A stretch of 36,794 nucleotides of DNA from SAR86 cluster bacterium AG-422-P06 (GCA_003213455.1 QCMX01000007.1:1-36794), one strand, 5' to 3'; shown: positions 1 to 9,362, numbered from the stretch's first letter. The notes: generated by a model not told the origin, from the sequence alone. Made by a program: numbers and translations.

Positions 1-564
1 TCTTTAATACAAATTCAAAATACTAATCCTCAAGCAAATATAGTTGTGCCAAAAGGAGACCTAAAACTTCTCAAAAGTGTTGGTTTATCCAATATAAAAG
101 AGTTTGATTGGTGGGAAGAGAAGTCAATATTTGATTTTTCTGTCATCTTTGTTCCTACTAAGCATTGGTCTGCTAGAGGCCTATTTGATAGAAATAAAAG
201 TTTATGGGGAGGTTGGGCTATTAAGTCTAAGTCAAAAACAATACTACATATAGGTGATACTGCATATGCTGATTATTTTAAAAGTTATCCACTTAAGATA
301 GGGCAGATTGATATTGCTTTTATGCCAATAGGTTCATATTCACCAAGAGATATAGAAGCTGAATATCACGTTGATCCGTATGAAGCGATACAACTCACAA
401 GAGATCTTGAGTCTACTTATACCTATGGCATTCACTGGGGCGGCATATTTTTCCAACAAGAACCAACTTATGAGCCTCAAGAAATTATAGAGCAAGAAAT
501 GTTATTGGATCCAACTCTAAATTTTTACACCTCAATACCAGGTATAATTATTGATCTACCTTAA
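1..564 (+). CDS. MBL-fold metal-dependent hydrolase (NAPE-PLD/UlaG-like), 5'-truncated by window edge
   Basis: Frame is open upstream of the listed GTG start to base 1 (SLIQIQNTNPQANIVVPKGDL...). Motifs HWSARG, LHIGDTAY, FMPIGSY and GIHWGG fit the NAPE-PLD-like MBL family. Confidence 0.8.
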   Translation, partial: SLIQIQNTNPQANIVVPKGDLKLLKSVGLSNIKEFDWWEEKSIFDFSVIFVPTKHWSARGLFDRNKSLWGGWAIKSKSKTILHIGDTAYADYFKSYPLKIGQIDIAFMPIGSYSPRDIEAEYHVDPYEAIQLTRDLESTYTYGIHWGGIFFQQEPTYEPQEIIEQEMLLDPTLNFYTSIPGIIIDLP

Positions 565-565
565 T

Positions 566-580
566 TGAGAATGATTCTCA
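566..580. promoter_or_regulatory. Fur box (perfect 15-bp palindrome TGAGAATGATTCTCA)
   Basis: 7-1-7 inverted repeat matching the Fur consensus core, 24 bp upstream of the iron-binding protein gene. Confidence 0.85.
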
Positions 581-603
581 TTTAGAGTATTATTTGAAAC
601 CTT

Positions 604-1632
604 ATGAACAAATTTAAAATACTTATCTCAACAATATTGTTTCTCATGGTGATAACTGGATGTGCGCCTGTAAATGAAGTAAATATCTACACATCAAGAC
701 ATTATGATGCTGACGATATTTTATATGCAGAATTTACAAAAAAAACTGGAATCAAAGTAAATATTATTTCAGGTTCAGGTGGAGCATTAATGGAACGATT
801 AAAATCAGAGGGCTCTAATTCTCCTGGTGATGTTTTTTTTACTGTAGATGCTGGGAATTTAGCAAATTTTCAAAAAGGTGGATATTTGCAAAGTATTAAG
901 TCTCAGACCATTAAAAATTTGGTACCAAAAGAACTTAGAGGAGAAAATGATGAATGGGTAGCTGTTGCAAAGAGAGCTAGAGTTATATTTTACAATCCTG
1001 AATCTGTCTCAGATGAAGAGATTAAAAATATTTCTTATGAGGATTTAGCTAATTCTAATTGGAAGAATAGGGTAGTTATTAGAAGCTCATCAAACATGTA
1101 TAACCAATCACTAGTTGCATCATTGATTTCTAATCTAGGTGAAGCAAATACTGAAATATGGGCAAAAGAGTTTGTTTCTAATTTTGCAAGAACACCTCAA
1201 GGAAATGATAGATCTCAATTAATGGCTGTAGCTAATGGCTTAGCTGATATTGCCGTAGCAAATACATATTACATAGGAATCATGTTATCTGGTAAGGGTG
1301 GAGAGGAGCAAAAAATAGCAGCTTCTAAACTTAAAATTGCTTTTCCTAATCAAGAAAATAGAGGAGCTCATGTAAATATTAGTGGTGGCGGAATTCTTAA
1401 GCATTCACCTAATAGAGAAAATGCAGAAAAATTTCTAGAATTTTTGCTTTCAGAAGAGGCTCAAAAACATATAGTCAATAATACATTTGAATATCCTGTG
1501 CTTGATTCCATAGACCCTCATCCTTTAATAGCTGAATTTGGTACCTTCAACATGGACAAAACATCTGTATCAGACTTTGGTAAATATAATCCATCTGCAG
1601 TAAAACTGATGGATAGAGCAGGCTGGAAATAA
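604..1632 (+). CDS. Fe(3+) ABC transporter substrate-binding lipoprotein (FbpA/FutA/IdiA-like)
   Basis: Lipoprotein signal (LMVITGCAP), NIYTSRHYDADD start and SGSGGALMERLKSEG typical of iron-binding SBPs; Fur box upstream; followed by permease and ATPase. Confidence 0.9.
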   Translation: MNKFKILISTILFLMVITGCAPVNEVNIYTSRHYDADDILYAEFTKKTGIKVNIISGSGGALMERLKSEGSNSPGDVFFTVDAGNLANFQKGGYLQSIKSQTIKNLVPKELRGENDEWVAVAKRARVIFYNPESVSDEEIKNISYEDLANSNWKNRVVIRSSSNMYNQSLVASLISNLGEANTEIWAKEFVSNFARTPQGNDRSQLMAVANGLADIAVANTYYIGIMLSGKGGEEQKIAASKLKIAFPNQENRGAHVNISGGGILKHSPNRENAEKFLEFLLSEEAQKHIVNNTFEYPVLDSIDPHPLIAEFGTFNMDKTSVSDFGKYNPSAVKLMDRAGWK

Positions 1633-1681
1633 ACCTTTAGTTTCTTTATTTGATAATATTGATAATTAATTAATTGCTACA

Positions 1682-3292
1682 GTGAAAAAATTATTTAAGC
1701 TCAGCTTTTGGGAGATCTTTGCTGCTTCAATAGCAGCTTTATTTGCAATCCCCATATTACTCATTCTATTGAGCTTATTTTCAGGATTTAATGAGAATTT
1801 CACTCATATCTATGATGTAGTTTTATATGAATATTCACTAAATTCACTCTACTTAGTTATAGGAGTTTCAATCTTAGTAATCTTTATCGGGGTTATAACA
1901 GCATGGCTTGTTACAAATTATGATTTTATTGGAAAAAAAATCTTTGTTTGGGCATTGATATTGCCTTTAGCTATACCTCCTTATATTTTAGCGTATGTTT
2001 TTACAGAAATATTTGATTATTCTGGGACCGCAAATAACCTTTTAAGATCATTAAATCTAGTATCCGAAGATTATGCCTTGCCTAATATTCGTTCGCTTAC
2101 AGGAGCAATAGTTGTCTTTAGTTTCACACTTTATCCATATGTATATTTAATTACCAGAGTTGCACTGATGAGCATTCTTAAACCCATGTTAGATTCTGCA
2201 AGAGTAATTGGTCTATCAAAATTACAAACTTTCTTTAAAGTAACTTTGCCTATTATTAGACCAGCTATCTTAGCTGGTACAGCATTAGTCGCTATGGAAA
2301 CATTATCCGATTTTGGTGCAGTACAACATTTTGCATTACCAACTTTTACCACAGGAATATTTAGGACTTGGTTGGGTATGTATGATCTAACAACAGCGAT
2401 GCAATTAGCTTCAATTCTGTTATTTGTTATATGTATAGTTTTATATTTTGAAAGATATCAAAGAAGCAAACAAAGATATTCTGCTGCGGGTGTAAAATCT
2501 GAGAAATTAATAAGCACCAAACTTAAAGGTGTATACAGTTACTTAGCTGCAATATTTTGCTTCCTACCAATATTTTTTGGCTTTGTCGTTCCGGTAGTGG
2601 AATTAATAAATTGGGCTACAGCTATAGATAATACCTTTAACAATGATTTTATCTCATCTTCATTCAATACATTATTATTAGCATTTTTGGCTGCTTTAAT
2701 AACCTCTGGAATAGCTTTGATCTTGAATTTCAATGCAAGAATCGATACTAGTAGATCTTCTGAGGAAATAAATAATTTTATTTCGATGGGTTATGCAGTG
2801 CCTGGTTTAATCTTAGCAATTGGCATTACTCAATTTCTCACTTACATTGATTACATCTTATTCAGTACTGGGTTAATAATTACAGGCAGTTTGATAGGTT
2901 TAATTTTTGCATATGTAATTAAATCTTATGCTTTATCAAACAATGTTATCCAGAGTAGTTATAAACAAGTCTCAACTGATATAGATGATTCTGCTAGAAC
3001 TTTAGGGTCTAATAAAAGAAAACTTTTACTCGATATTCATGTGCCTTTACTTAAAACTGGTTTGCTTACTAGTTTCTTATTGGTTATATCCGAAGTAGTA
3101 AAGGAATTACCAGCTACTTTAATATTGAGACCTTTTAATTTTGATACCTTAGCAGTAAATGTATATTTATTAGCCTCTGAAGAAAGAATGTACGAGGCTG
3201 CATTTCCAGCATTATTTATTATTTTAATTGGATTGATACCCATATACTTTATTTCTAAAATGATTAATCATTCAAGGGCTGTTGATGAATAA
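1682..3292 (+). CDS. Iron ABC transporter permease (FbpB/SfuB-like, fused double permease)
   Basis: 536 aa, about 12 TM segments, two binding-protein-dependent transport EAA-like regions (DSARVIGLSKLQTFFKVTLPIIRPA; DSARTLGSNKRKLLLDIHVPLLKTG). GTG start. Confidence 0.9.
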   Translation: MKKLFKLSFWEIFAASIAALFAIPILLILLSLFSGFNENFTHIYDVVLYEYSLNSLYLVIGVSILVIFIGVITAWLVTNYDFIGKKIFVWALILPLAIPPYILAYVFTEIFDYSGTANNLLRSLNLVSEDYALPNIRSLTGAIVVFSFTLYPYVYLITRVALMSILKPMLDSARVIGLSKLQTFFKVTLPIIRPAILAGTALVAMETLSDFGAVQHFALPTFTTGIFRTWLGMYDLTTAMQLASILLFVICIVLYFERYQRSKQRYSAAGVKSEKLISTKLKGVYSYLAAIFCFLPIFFGFVVPVVELINWATAIDNTFNNDFISSSFNTLLLAFLAALITSGIALILNFNARIDTSRSSEEINNFISMGYAVPGLILAIGITQFLTYIDYILFSTGLIITGSLIGLIFAYVIKSYALSNNVIQSSYKQVSTDIDDSARTLGSNKRKLLLDIHVPLLKTGLLTSFLLVISEVVKELPATLILRPFNFDTLAVNVYLLASEERMYEAAFPALFIILIGLIPIYFISKMINHSRAVDE

Positions 3293-3935
3293 CGAATATT
3301 TAAAAATTACTAAACTAAATTATGAAATTGATAAGAAAACTATTATTAATGATTTAAATTTAGCAGTTAAAGAAGGAGAATTTATTTCTATTATGGGTCC
3401 ATCAGGATCAGGCAAAACCTCATTATTGAGATTAATAAGTGGTTTAGCTAAACAGTCAAAGGGCACAATTAAAGTAAATCATAAAGTAATTGCGGATGAT
3501 GATACCTTTATTGAACCTGAAAATAGAAATTTAGGACTAGTTGTCCAGGAAAAGGTATTATTTCCACATCTAAACGTTATAAATAATATCAAATTTGGAC
3601 TTAGCCATAGTTCGATAGATGACGATCTAACCTCCATTATAGAACAATTTAAAATAACGCATTTATTAAACAATTACCCTCACCAACTATCTGGGGGTGA
3701 AGCACAAAGAGTTGCTCTGGCAAGAACTTTAGTCACAAAGCCTAAAATATTATTGTTAGATGAGCCTTTTAATGGCTTGGATGAAGCACTTAAGCATGAG
3801 ATTTATCCAGACATGCAAGCATTTCTGAAAGAACATAAGATAACTACAATTATGGTGTCACATAACATACAAGAAGTTGAAGAGTTATCTGACCGTAGTT
3901 TCAAACTTAATAACTTTGCACTTAAAGCAATTTAA
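3282..3935 (+). CDS. Iron ABC transporter ATP-binding protein (FbpC-like, short form)
   Basis: Walker A GPSGSGKTS, signature LSGGEAQRVALARTL, Walker B ILLLDEPF; overlaps the permease end by 11 bp; no C-terminal TOBE-like region. Confidence 0.9.
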   Translation: MMNNEYLKITKLNYEIDKKTIINDLNLAVKEGEFISIMGPSGSGKTSLLRLISGLAKQSKGTIKVNHKVIADDDTFIEPENRNLGLVVQEKVLFPHLNVINNIKFGLSHSSIDDDLTSIIEQFKITHLLNNYPHQLSGGEAQRVALARTLVTKPKILLLDEPFNGLDEALKHEIYPDMQAFLKEHKITTIMVSHNIQEVEELSDRSFKLNNFALKAI

Positions 3936-4903
3936 TGATGAATAAAATATTTCTAATTCTTACTACTTTTCTATTAGCTACCATGTCTTTAAGCGTTTTA
4001 GCCAAAACAGAAAATTATGCTGATAACGAAGGAATTGAAATTTTTTATGTTGATTATGGTCCTAAAAATCATGAACCTATTCTTCTTGTACAGGGGCTTG
4101 GAGGTCAATTAACTTTCTGGCCTGATGAATTAATTTCATTATTACAGGAAAATGGTTTCAGACCAATTGTCTACGACAATAGAGATGTTGGATTATCAGA
4201 TGGTTTTGAAGAATATGGTAGACCTAATTTTATATGGAATTACATCAAGTTTTATACAGGACTGCCATTAAAATCAGCATATTCATTAGCTGATATGGCT
4301 AGTGATGGTATAGCAGTCTTAGATGATCTAGAACTTAAAGAGTCTCACTTATTAGCTATGTCTATGGGTGGGATGATTACTCAAAGAATGGTCGCTGATA
4401 ATAGTGATAGATTTAAATCTTACGTGCTCATAGCATCTATGGCTAGAACACCAGACTTACAAACCGGGCCTAAAGGTGAATTAAAAAAATTGATTGAAGA
4501 CAGATCATTTCGAGAACAAACAATAGAGGAAAGATTAGATAGATCATTAAAAATGTATAAGATTCTTGGTACTCCTGGCACAGAAATTAATGAAGAAGAA
4601 TTTAGAAAGAACGCATTATTCAATATAGAAAGAAGTTCAAATGAAACAGGTTTTACTAGACAATTAATAGCTATTCTAGCTGATAGAGATCGTTATGATG
4701 AAGTACGTAGCATTAACATACCAACACTAGTTATACATGGTAAGTTAGATCCATTAATTCCATTCGAAGAGGGCAAGAAAACGGCAGATATGATTCCAAA
4801 TAGCCAGTTTTTACCTGTTGATATAATGTCTCATCTAATTGATAAGCCAGTCTTAGAAATTATAGAAGAGCCTTTAGTACAATTTTTATCGGAAAATAAT
4901 TAA
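3935..4903 (+). CDS. Secreted alpha/beta hydrolase
   Basis: Signal peptide; VQGLGGQLTFW oxyanion region, nucleophile elbow AMSMGG, IHGKLDPLIPFEEG and catalytic His near MSHLIDKP. Confidence 0.85.
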   Translation: MMNKIFLILTTFLLATMSLSVLAKTENYADNEGIEIFYVDYGPKNHEPILLVQGLGGQLTFWPDELISLLQENGFRPIVYDNRDVGLSDGFEEYGRPNFIWNYIKFYTGLPLKSAYSLADMASDGIAVLDDLELKESHLLAMSMGGMITQRMVADNSDRFKSYVLIASMARTPDLQTGPKGELKKLIEDRSFREQTIEERLDRSLKMYKILGTPGTEINEEEFRKNALFNIERSSNETGFTRQLIAILADRDRYDEVRSINIPTLVIHGKLDPLIPFEEGKKTADMIPNSQFLPVDIMSHLIDKPVLEIIEEPLVQFLSENN

Positions 4904-5742
4904 TTAAGGACAGTATAAGAACCAATTATCCTCAGTTCTTCTGACATATCTTCTAATTTCTCTAGAAGTTCGATAACGTTTGAGTCTTCGTAATAACCTT
5001 CAAAGTCTATAAAGAATGTATGTAGGAAGTCATTATTCCTTGAAGGTCTAGTTTCAATTCTAGTCATATTAATATCTAGATCTGTAAAGGGCTGAAGGAT
5101 TTTCATTAAAGAACCAGGCTTATCAGCAATATTTATCATCACAGATGTTTTATTGATGTCTGATCTATCTTCTAAACTTTTGCCAATTACTAAAAATCTT
5201 GTTTTGTTATCCGATCTATCTTGTATTTCAGAATTATGAGTTGTTAGGCCAAAGATTTTTATAGCATAAGAATTAGCAATACAAAAAACAGAATCATCCT
5301 CAGCGGCATGTGCTGCTGCTTCAGCTGTGCTAGTTGCAACTATTTTTTCTGCATCAGGAAAGTTATCTCTAAGCCAGTTATTACATTGTCCAAAAACCTG
5401 AGGATGCGAAGTTATTTTTTTTACTTTAGATGTATCTAGTTTTGTATTTTTTGAGCAGAAGTTATGACTTACAGAGAAATTGAATTCTTTAATAATCTTT
5501 AAATCATAGTCAATCAAACAATTTAATGATGAATTAATTACTCCTTGATAGGAATTCTCAAATGGTATGACGCCATAGTATGAATGACTCATTGCAACTT
5601 TTTCGAATATATCTTCAATAGAAGGGAGAGGTACATATGTATCAGTATCTGAGAATATATTTCTAGATGCTAAGTCAGAGTTTGTGCCTTCTGGGCCTAA
5701 AAAGAAAATTTTCATTTGTGGATTGTAAGGTTTTTTAGACAT
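4900..5742 (-). CDS. pheA: Prephenate dehydratase (PDT + ACT domain, no chorismate mutase domain)
   Basis: FLGPEGTNSDLA, GVIPFENSYQGVI, TSTAEAAAHA, NKTRFLVIG and an ACT domain (DKPGSLMKILQPF...NMTRIETRPS). Met10 at 5715 is an alternative start. Confidence 0.92.
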   Translation of the reverse strand: MSKKPYNPQMKIFFLGPEGTNSDLASRNIFSDTDTYVPLPSIEDIFEKVAMSHSYYGVIPFENSYQGVINSSLNCLIDYDLKIIKEFNFSVSHNFCSKNTKLDTSKVKKITSHPQVFGQCNNWLRDNFPDAEKIVATSTAEAAAHAAEDDSVFCIANSYAIKIFGLTTHNSEIQDRSDNKTRFLVIGKSLEDRSDINKTSVMINIADKPGSLMKILQPFTDLDINMTRIETRPSRNNDFLHTFFIDFEGYYEDSNVIELLEKLEDMSEELRIIGSYTVLN

Positions 5743-5767
5743 AAAAAAAACTGAGCAAGCTCAGTTT
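5743..5767 (-). terminator. Rho-independent terminator directly abutting the annotated pheA start
   Basis: Minus strand AAACTGAG-CTTG-CTCAGTTTTTTTT: 8-bp stem, 4-nt loop, U-tract. Confidence 0.75.
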
Positions 5768-5990
5768 CTTTTAAATCGAGTACTGTAGGTGTCAAAAGTG
5801 AGATTATCTTTTGCATCCTTGAGTAAGATCTCTTTTACTCTTGGTGGTCAAGTTTGCTTCATTGCATGCTAAGCTTTCTTGAACTTTCACCTTTCAGTGC
5901 TCTTCCTTGTGTAACGTTTCCTTTCTTTGGTTCTGCAGTTCCTTTCCAGTTCTCGTTACCGCTAGGTAAGATCTAATTTAAAATGTGTTA
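5743..5990 (-). ncRNA. Candidate structured leader or sRNA upstream of pheA
   Basis: About 220 nt with no convincing ORF, several hairpins (ttacc/ggtaa, gagtaa/ttactc, tcaag-gctt/aagc-cttga), five GGA motifs on the minus strand, ending in a terminator. Boundaries approximate. Confidence 0.5.
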
Positions 5991-6208
5991 CTTATTAATG
6001 CAACACTTTAGTGCAAATAAATACTACTTTTTTTAACCTATCTAGGAAAGCCTTTTAAAAAGAGGCTTTTAAGATGAAAAAAATTACAATAAATTTGTAT
6101 AATTAATTTTTATTAAAATTAGTTTGATTAAAAAATGTACAATATGTTTAAAAAATATACAACTTTAAGAAAGTTGCTGATTGAAAATATAAGATATAAT
6201 ACTTCATT

Positions 6209-7000
6209 ATGAAAATTACAATGATTACGGGACCCACTGCTGGCATTGGTAAATCACTTGCATATCAATTAGCAGAACGAGGTGAAAATTTATTATTAAT
6301 AGCAAGAAGAGAAGAACGATTAAAAAACATTTCTGAGGAGATCCAGAATAAATACAACGTAAAGGTTTTATATTGTGTTACCGATTTAACGACACAGGAA
6401 GCGCCAAAGAATATTTATAATTTTTGCAAAGAACATCAACTAGATATTTCAACATTAGTCTTAAATGCAGGTTATCAAATTAATACAAGACTACATGAAG
6501 CTTCAATAGAAGATGAAGAAGCATGTTTAAGAGTGTTAGGTTTATCTGTGATCATGCAAACGAAGCTCCATCTTAATGATCTTGTAAAGAGAGGTGGCGG
6601 TAAAATTATGGTAGTTTCATCGATTGCAGCATTTGCTCCAACTTCTAAAGAATTTGCCGTTCTATATGGACCAGTTAAGACTTTCATGAACAGGTTTGTA
6701 GAAGGCATAAATGGTGCGTATAACAAAGACAATATTTATGCTACTTCAGTATGCCCTGGGTTTACTACCACAGAGTTTCATGAAATGAGTGGCACACAGG
6801 AGAGAATGGATAAGGTGCCTTCATTTATGAAAATGACTGCAGATGAAGTCGCAAAAGAGGGTATAGCAGGCATGGATAAGAAAAAAGAAATTGTTATAAC
6901 GGGTGGCCTTAATAGGTTTCTAGTTAACACACTAAAATTTTTCCCTAGGTCACTTATTACTATCATTGGCAATGCATTAGCGGGTGGTAGGTATAAATAA
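6209..7000 (+). CDS. Short-chain dehydrogenase/reductase (SDR)
   Basis: TGPTAGIGKSLA nucleotide-binding motif, LVLNAGY, catalytic S / YGPVK. Confidence 0.88.
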   Translation: MKITMITGPTAGIGKSLAYQLAERGENLLLIARREERLKNISEEIQNKYNVKVLYCVTDLTTQEAPKNIYNFCKEHQLDISTLVLNAGYQINTRLHEASIEDEEACLRVLGLSVIMQTKLHLNDLVKRGGGKIMVVSSIAAFAPTSKEFAVLYGPVKTFMNRFVEGINGAYNKDNIYATSVCPGFTTTEFHEMSGTQERMDKVPSFMKMTADEVAKEGIAGMDKKKEIVITGGLNRFLVNTLKFFPRSLITIIGNALAGGRYK

Positions 7001-8093
7001 GCTTTATCTCATAGCAATAATAGTATTAACTGGTTGTTCTCAACAAAGTCCAGAAGATATTGCTCAACAATCCTTAATTATAGATACGCATATTGATACA
7101 CCTTATCGTATTAAGGCTGATCTTGATAAGTCAGGAGAATTTGAAAATATTGCTCTTCAAACTAATTATGATTTTGATTACTCAAGAGCTATTACTGGGG
7201 GCTTAAATGTACCATTTTTTTCCATTTACTTACCAGCTCAAACAGAAGAGGAAGGAACCAGTTTTACATTAGCTAATGAATTAATTGATTTAATGAATTC
7301 AATTATTTCTCAAAATAATGATAAATTCTTTTTTGTTGATACTTCTACTTATTTAGGTAATCTGCCAGGTCAGAACTTAATAGGCATTGCTTATGGCATG
7401 GAAAACGGTGCAGCACTTGAAGGAGATTTATCCAACGTTAGATATTTTTACAACAAGGGCATCAGATATATAACTTTAACTCATGCTAAAAGTAATCATA
7501 TTTCCGATTCATCTTATGATGCTAATAAACAATGGGGTGGCTTGAGTGATTTTGGCAAAACTCTTATACCTGAAATGAATCGAGTTGGAATTATAGTAGA
7601 TATTTCTCATGTCTCTGATCCAGCATTTATGGAGGCTATAGATCTTTCTAATACACCAGTAATTGCGAGTCATTCATCATTGCGCCACTTTACCCCTGAC
7701 TGGGAAAGAAATGTTTCTGATGAGATGCTAATAGCACTGGCATCAAAAGGTGGCGTTATCCAGATAAATTTTGGTACAGCCTTTCTCACCGATATAAATG
7801 ATAAATCTGTCGGATATGATCCAAATACCTATATACACGCAGACGTATCTGATGTTGTGGATCATATAGATAGAGTTGTTGAGCTCGTGGGTATAGATCA
7901 TGTTGGAATTGGCTCTGATTATGATGGAGTAGGAGATACTCTCCCTAATAACTTAAAAGATGTCTCAAGTTATCCTAATCTTATTGCAGAGTTACAAAAA
8001 CGTGGCTACTCTACCAGAGACATCCAAAAAATCTTAGGTGAAAATTTTGCTAGAGTCTGGAGAGAAGTAGAAGAATATGCACGCAACAGCTAA
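6984..8093 (+). CDS. Membrane dipeptidase, peptidase M19 family, lipoprotein
   Basis: IDTHIDTPYR, GMENGAAL, RYITLTHAKSN, VDISHVSDP, SHSS, HVGIGSDYDGVG; lipobox VLTGCSQ. GTG start overlapping the SDR end. Confidence 0.9.
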   Translation: MVGINKLYLIAIIVLTGCSQQSPEDIAQQSLIIDTHIDTPYRIKADLDKSGEFENIALQTNYDFDYSRAITGGLNVPFFSIYLPAQTEEEGTSFTLANELIDLMNSIISQNNDKFFFVDTSTYLGNLPGQNLIGIAYGMENGAALEGDLSNVRYFYNKGIRYITLTHAKSNHISDSSYDANKQWGGLSDFGKTLIPEMNRVGIIVDISHVSDPAFMEAIDLSNTPVIASHSSLRHFTPDWERNVSDEMLIALASKGGVIQINFGTAFLTDINDKSVGYDPNTYIHADVSDVVDHIDRVVELVGIDHVGIGSDYDGVGDTLPNNLKDVSSYPNLIAELQKRGYSTRDIQKILGENFARVWREVEEYARNS

Positions 8094-8478
8094 TCCAATA
8101 GAAATATGGCATAAAACTATTTTAGATAATGATCCATCAGAGCTATATTGCATTCTGGATGATTCATTTCAGTTTTATTCACCAGCAGTATTTAAAAGTA
8201 AAGAAAAATATATGGGCTATATTTATTTACTTGCTGCAAGCCAATCATTTCTTACGAGCGATTTTAAATACACCAGAGAAATCATTGATGAAGGGCAAGC
8301 AGTCTTAGAGTTTGAATGCACAATGGGCGGAGTTACTGTTAATGGTATAGACATGTTTAAATGGAATGCCGATAACAAACTTACAGAAATGAAAGTCATG
8401 ATTAGAACAGAGAAGGCATTAGAAGCTGTTAAGCAAGAGATGACAAAAAATTTATCAAGGCCTGAACTTTGGCGTTGA
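8077..8478 (+). CDS. NTF2-like / SnoaL-like domain protein
   Basis: 133 aa, IWHKTILDNDPSELYCILDDSFQFYSP and C-terminal KWNADNKLTEMKVMIR, typical of the NTF2-like fold. Confidence 0.6.
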   Translation: MHATANPIEIWHKTILDNDPSELYCILDDSFQFYSPAVFKSKEKYMGYIYLLAASQSFLTSDFKYTREIIDEGQAVLEFECTMGGVTVNGIDMFKWNADNKLTEMKVMIRTEKALEAVKQEMTKNLSRPELWR

Positions 8479-8512
8479 TTGATGTAAAACTATACATATA
8501 TAATTAATTATC

Positions 8513-8944
8513 ATGGCAAAAAAATATGTAAACTTTCGAGTAGGCGGTGTTCCTGAAACTAAAGAGGACAACTACACCGTCTGGACAAATGACTTACTTA
8601 GCAAACTTATAGCTAGTAAAACAGTAATTGAACCTAGCAAATCAACCTTTGGGCATAGGCTTTTAGAAAGCGAAGTTGTTTTTGTTGTTGTCTCTGGTAG
8701 AGGCATCATGGAAGTAGTTGAATATGCTAACACCTCGGATGGTCATGGACATGACCCTTCCCATGGCATTATGCACAAAGATGAATATGCATTATCAGCT
8801 GGAGATGTGATATTAGCAGAAGAGGGTGATTACGTTAAAGTTTCAAATGAAAGCGATCATGATCAATTAGTTTATTTACGTATTTTTGATAAAGCAGGAT
8901 GGCGAGGCCGTTCTCCTGAATTAGAAGAAGATCCGCAAGCTTAA
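8513..8944 (+). CDS. Cupin-like hypothetical protein with His-rich insertion
   Basis: VFVVVSGRGIMEVVE...LSAGDVILAEEGDYVKV cupin-like pattern; internal DGHGHDPSHGIMH. Confidence 0.5.
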   Translation: MAKKYVNFRVGGVPETKEDNYTVWTNDLLSKLIASKTVIEPSKSTFGHRLLESEVVFVVVSGRGIMEVVEYANTSDGHGHDPSHGIMHKDEYALSAGDVILAEEGDYVKVSNESDHDQLVYLRIFDKAGWRGRSPELEEDPQA

Positions 8945-8949
8945 ATTTA

Positions 8950-9333
8950 ATGAAGAGACTTCTCTTATTAACATTTTTTGCTCAATCTATTTTTTCTGAA
9001 CCTGAGTTATATTTTATTGAGCCCAAAAATGGCTCTATTAATACTGGTACTGTACAAATTAAATTTGGTCTAAAGAATTTTGGTGTTGCACCAGCTGGCT
9101 ACAATATACCTAATACAGGTCATCACCATCTAATAATAGATGCAGATCTACCTAATCTAAATTTACCTATCCCTGCAAATCAGAACTATGTACATTTTGG
9201 TTTAGGTCAAACTGAAACAACTATTAAGCTAGATCCTGGAACTCACACTCTGAGACTTTTAATGGGTAATTATCTTCATATACCACATACAGAGCCAATC
9301 TATTCAAAAGAGATCACTATAACAGTCAAATAA
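8950..9333 (+). CDS. Secreted DUF4399 domain protein
   Basis: Signal peptide, GHHHLIIDADLPNLNLPIPANQNYVHFGLGQTETTIKLDPGTHTLRLLMGNYLHIPH. Confidence 0.85.
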   Translation: MKRLLLLTFFAQSIFSEPELYFIEPKNGSINTGTVQIKFGLKNFGVAPAGYNIPNTGHHHLIIDADLPNLNLPIPANQNYVHFGLGQTETTIKLDPGTHTLRLLMGNYLHIPHTEPIYSKEITITVK

Positions 9334-9336
9334 AAA

Positions 9337-9362
9337 AAAACCGCCCGAAGGCGGTTCTTTTT
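9337..9362. terminator. Bidirectional-looking terminator between convergent genes
   Basis: AAAAACCGCC-CGAA-GGCGGTTCTTTTT with A-tract and T-tract on each side, between the DUF4399 gene (+) and the lipoprotein gene (-). Confidence 0.85.

Noticed and set aside
2131-2352. Antisense ORFs within the iron permease and ATPase genes (2131-2352, 2539-2733, 3037-3243, 3479-3673)
   Set aside because: No recognisable motifs, opposite well-supported CDSs; expected shadow ORFs.
5869-5980. Minus-strand reading ILPSGNENWKGTAEPKKGNVTQGRALKGESSRKLSMQ* as a small protein (faintly PsiF-like)
   Set aside because: No start codon, bounded by stops, and the region shows hairpins and a terminator; treated as RNA instead, though a decayed CDS cannot be excluded.
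6053-6073. AAGCC...GGCTTTT inverted repeat as a terminator
   Set aside because: Only a 6-bp stem and no clear transcript on either strand for it to end; insufficient support.
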